The position numbers and the translations under genes were made by a program. Below are positions 3,649-5,755 of a stretch of 5,755 nucleotides of DNA, piece by piece. This DNA comes from an uncultured Polaribacter sp. (GTDB lineage: Bacteria > Bacteroidota > Bacteroidia > Flavobacteriales > Flavobacteriaceae), in contig CALHCK010000066.1 in NCBI GenBank assembly GCA_937936695.1, forward strand, positions 1 through 5,755, in the 5' to 3' direction. Every line of letters starts with the position of its first letter. Positions within the stretch are counted from its first letter, which is position 1. Under the pieces are notes generated by a model that saw only the letters and a list, made by a program, of their open reading frames with translations, made no database searches and was not told the origin of the DNA.

Positions 3649-4968
3649 ATGAAAAAATTAGCACTACATTGGAAAATTCTGATAGGAATGATTTCGGGAA
3701 TCATTTTTGGTTTTATCTTAAATTCTATTGATGGTGGTAAAGATATTGTTACTAATTGGGTAAAGCCTTTTGGAACTATTTTTATTAACCTACTAAAATT
3801 AATTGCTGTTCCTTTAATATTAGCCTCATTAATTAAAGGAATATCTGAATTAAAAGATATTTCTAAAATTAAACAAATGGGGTTAAGAACTATGATTATT
3901 TATATGACTACAACATTAGTAGCTATAATTATTGGTTTAGGGATTGTAAATTTTGTGAAACCAGGTGTTGGTATGCAAAAAGCTACCATAGAAAAAATAA
4001 AACAAAAATATGAAAACTCTTCTGGAGTTGTAGATAAATTAACCAAAGCTACAGCTCAAAACAATACAACTCCATTACAAGCTTTAGTAGACATATTTCC
4101 TAGTAATATTTTTGAAGCTTTAGCAAATGCAAGCATGCTACAAATTATATTTTATGCAATTTTTATAGGGATTTGTTTACTTCTAATTCCTGAGGACAAA
4201 GCAAAGCCTTTAATGTTGTTTTTTGACTCATTAAATGAAGTTGTCATGAAAATGGTAGACTTAATTATGTTATTTGCTCCTTATGCGGTATTTGCATTAT
4301 TAGCTAATGTTATAGTTTCTTTTAATGATGTAGAAATTCTTATAAAATTGCTAGCTTACGCATTTTGTGTAGTTAGTGGTTTGGTTTTAATGATAGGCTT
4401 TTACTTAATTTTAATTAGCTTTTACACAAAAAAATCTCCTATTTGGTTTTTAAATCAAATAAGTCCTGCTCAATTATTAGCTTTTTCAACAAGCTCTAGT
4501 GCAGCTACCCTACCAGTAACTATGGAAAGGGTAGAAGAACATTTAGGAGTAGATAAAGAAGTTTCAGGCTTTGTTTTACCTGTTGGAGCTACCATTAATA
4601 TGGACGGAACAAGTTTATACCAAGCAATTGCAGCTGTTTTTATAATGCAAGTAATTTGGCCAGAAGGTTTAACATTTTCTAATCAATTAACTATTGTAGC
4701 TACTGCCTTATTGGCTTCTATTGGTAGCGCTGCTGTACCAAGCGCAGGAATGGTTATGTTGGTTGTTGTTTTAGAATCTATCGGGTTTCCTGCTGATCTA
4801 TTACCAATTGGATTAGCCTTAATATTTGCTGTTGATAGACCTTTAGATATGTGCAGAACAACTGTTAATGTTACTGGTGACGCAACTGTATCAATGCTTA
4901 TTGCAAAATCTTTAAACAAGCTTAAAACACCACAACCTAAAGAGTGGAATGATAATTACAAAAAATAA
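3649..4968 (+). CDS. Dicarboxylate/amino acid:cation symporter (SLC1/DAACS family), probably glutamate/aspartate
   Basis: The 439-residue integral inner-membrane protein has the normal family length and the Glt-type layout: eight hydrophobic segments plus two re-entrant hairpins. The HP1 tip is TSSSAATLP (281-289). The unwound TM7 motif is NMDGT (317-321), which binds cation. HP2 is SIGSAAVPSAG (357-367). TM8 contains DMCRTTVNVTGD (400-411). Against GltPh, Asp400, Arg403, Thr404, Asn407 and Asp411 correspond to Asp394, Arg397, Thr398, Asn401 and Asp405. The Asp/Arg pair is what holds the amino group and the side-chain carboxylate, which favours acidic amino acids over C4-dicarboxylates (DctA-like). 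The insertion at about 107-145 is polar and is probably the loop between TM3 and TM4. Uptake would be driven by sodium or protons; the ion cannot be read from the sequence. The next gene starts 6 bp after its stop, so the two form an operon. Confidence 0.95.
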   Translation: MKKLALHWKILIGMISGIIFGFILNSIDGGKDIVTNWVKPFGTIFINLLKLIAVPLILASLIKGISELKDISKIKQMGLRTMIIYMTTTLVAIIIGLGIVNFVKPGVGMQKATIEKIKQKYENSSGVVDKLTKATAQNNTTPLQALVDIFPSNIFEALANASMLQIIFYAIFIGICLLLIPEDKAKPLMLFFDSLNEVVMKMVDLIMLFAPYAVFALLANVIVSFNDVEILIKLLAYAFCVVSGLVLMIGFYLILISFYTKKSPIWFLNQISPAQLLAFSTSSSAATLPVTMERVEEHLGVDKEVSGFVLPVGATINMDGTSLYQAIAAVFIMQVIWPEGLTFSNQLTIVATALLASIGSAAVPSAGMVMLVVVLESIGFPADLLPIGLALIFAVDRPLDMCRTTVNVTGDATVSMLIAKSLNKLKTPQPKEWNDNYKK

Positions 4969-4974
4969 TTAAAC

Positions 4975-5301
4975 ATGAGTAACTGGACCAAAAAAGAGTT
5001 TCTAGCATACGTTTTATTATATGCTGCACATTGTAACTTTATAGAAACAAAAGAAGAAAAAGATTACATTTTAACAAGAATAAATGAAACTATTTTTAAT
5101 AAAATCCATAACGAAATTGTTATTGACTCCAACGAAAAAAGTCTAAATAAAATTCAGCAATATATTTTAGACAACAATATTACTCAATCAGAAAAAGAAG
5201 CATTAATAAAAGAAATTAAAAATGTTTTTTTTGCTGATGGTTATGTAGACAATATTGAAAAAAATGTTTTTACTATGTTAAAAAAAATTATCGCTGTTTA
5301 A
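4975..5301 (+). CDS. Small helical protein, TerB-like
   Basis: The 108-residue protein is predicted to be soluble, all helical and rich in Lys and Glu. FFADGYVDNIEKNVFTMLKKI (85-105) follows the TerB-like pattern: ADG at 87-89, a hydrophobic residue two positions on, and a conserved acidic residue six to seven after ADG (Glu95), then a helix. LLYAAHCNFIETKEEKDYIL (14-33) resembles a second, degenerate version of the same motif, as TerB-like folds often show. TerB-like domains are thought to bind metal or membrane-associated partners. No tellurite-resistance gene is nearby, so that function should not be assumed. The start follows the symporter stop after 6 bp, which implies cotranscription and perhaps an accessory role. 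No clear terminator follows it. The fold assignment is moderate; the existence of the gene is well supported by the spacing. Confidence 0.75.
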   Translation: MSNWTKKEFLAYVLLYAAHCNFIETKEEKDYILTRINETIFNKIHNEIVIDSNEKSLNKIQQYILDNNITQSEKEALIKEIKNVFFADGYVDNIEKNVFTMLKKIIAV

Positions 5302-5570
5302 TTTAAATCACCAAATATTATTAAGCTAGAATTAGTTTTTAAACTCTTCTTTGTTTTAAAGACTTCAATACAATTGCTAATACATCAATTGTTAATTACA
5401 AATCTATCCTAAACTATTTTATAAATTGAAGTACCAATGCTTCTGCAAAATAGAACCTTTTAATGCAACAATAAAAACTTTTAGCTCCCAATTTATAAGT
5501 GTGAGAAATATAGAATTCTTCCTTTTTAGATTAACTCAAATTTTTGCTTAAACACAACTTTTGTTCTTGA
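5302..5570. other. Intergenic DNA without a recognisable gene
   Basis: About 270 bp of AT-rich DNA between the TerB-like gene and the transposase fragment. Stops occur in all plus-strand frames. A weak inverted repeat, ACAATTG/CAATTGT (5370-5376 and 5386-5392, 9-nt loop), has no T tract and is not a terminator. One minus-strand frame stays open from 5535 to the stop at 5421-5419 (about 38 codons) but has no start codon. I see no insertion-sequence terminal repeat marking the transposase boundary. Confidence 0.6.
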
Positions 5571-5755
5571 TCCGAAGCTATAGATAGAGAAAATCAAGAA
5601 ATTAGAGAAGCTAAAACTAAAAACGAAACGTATATTCCACAACTTTTTACTAACGGAGATACACTCAAACAGCTGTTAGCTAGAAGTAGATACCTGCTTT
5701 ATAAAACCAAAACAGATTGGACTGAAAAACAACAACAAAGAGCAGCAATACTATT
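5571..5755 (+). pseudogene. ISL3-family transposase, 5'-truncated, continuing past right edge
   Basis: The frame open from 5571 to the edge (61 codons) reads EAIDRENQEIREAKTKNE and then, after TNGDT, LKQLLARSRYLLYKTKTDWTEKQ. This matches the middle-to-late part of the DDE domain of ISL3 transposases, where a LLkkSRYLLlKn...lTeeQ block follows the helical insertion. A TGA sits immediately upstream (5568-5570), there is no ATG, and the preceding 270 bp contain nothing that resembles the N-terminal zinc-finger or helix-turn-helix part or the first catalytic Asp. Several hundred expected upstream bases are therefore missing. The fragment cannot make a working transposase on its own, though its 3' part may continue beyond the window. 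It is either a deletion relic or the product of a rearrangement at about 5570. Confidence 0.75.

Noticed and set aside
4683..4919. 78-residue minus-strand open frame inside the symporter gene
   Set aside because: It lies entirely within the strongly supported symporter coding region, has no family features, and reflects complementary reading of conserved TM8 and HP2 codons.
4975..5301. Tellurite-resistance operon
   Set aside because: Only a TerB-like fold is suggested. No TerC, TerD or TerZ-type gene is in view, and the neighbour is an amino acid transporter.

Overview
The window comes from an AT-rich bacterial chromosome, very probably a marine member of the Flavobacteriaceae (Bacteroidota). 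The evidence is the low GC content, the absence of Shine-Dalgarno sequences ahead of the starts, promoter boxes of the Bacteroidota type (TAnnTTTG) ahead of the S4-protein gene and tRNA-Lys, a lipoprotein-type FKBP isomerase, and protein sequences of flavobacterial style. I cannot name the genus from sequence alone.

Left part (1-2148): the 5' end of a minus-strand FKBP-type peptidyl-prolyl isomerase lipoprotein runs off the left edge. Divergent from it are two overlapping plus-strand genes, an Hsp15-like S4 RNA-binding protein (hslR) and a PyrR-like phosphoribosyltransferase with altered active-site loops. They meet shikimate kinase (aroK, minus strand) tail to tail, with a 9-bp overlap of the coding ends.

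Middle (2150-2880): no protein gene. It holds tRNA-Lys(TTT), a perfect 13-bp hairpin with a T tract, and tRNA-Leu(GAG). A second copy of the 3' part of tRNA-Leu lies 355 bp downstream (53 bp, one mismatch). This is the arrangement left by site-specific integration of a mobile element into a tRNA gene. The enclosed DNA has no integrase but carries 12-bp repeats of TTCGTACCTGTT, which could be recombinase arm sites. A strong bidirectional hairpin terminator follows the second copy and was probably the original terminator of the tRNA-Leu transcript.

Right part (2881-5755): a glycine-rich DUF937 protein (minus) and a sodium/proton-coupled glutamate/aspartate-type symporter (plus) diverge from an intergenic region rich in inverted repeats. 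The symporter is followed after 6 bp by a small helical protein resembling TerB. About 270 bp without a recognisable gene lead to the right edge, where a 5'-truncated ISL3-family transposase begins.

Most genes are ordinary housekeeping genes. The two accessory signals are the tRNA-Leu integration scar and the broken ISL3 transposase. I found no complete new defence or mobile system. The most unusual items are the miniature, integrase-less element and the PyrR-like protein that has lost its family's key loop residues.
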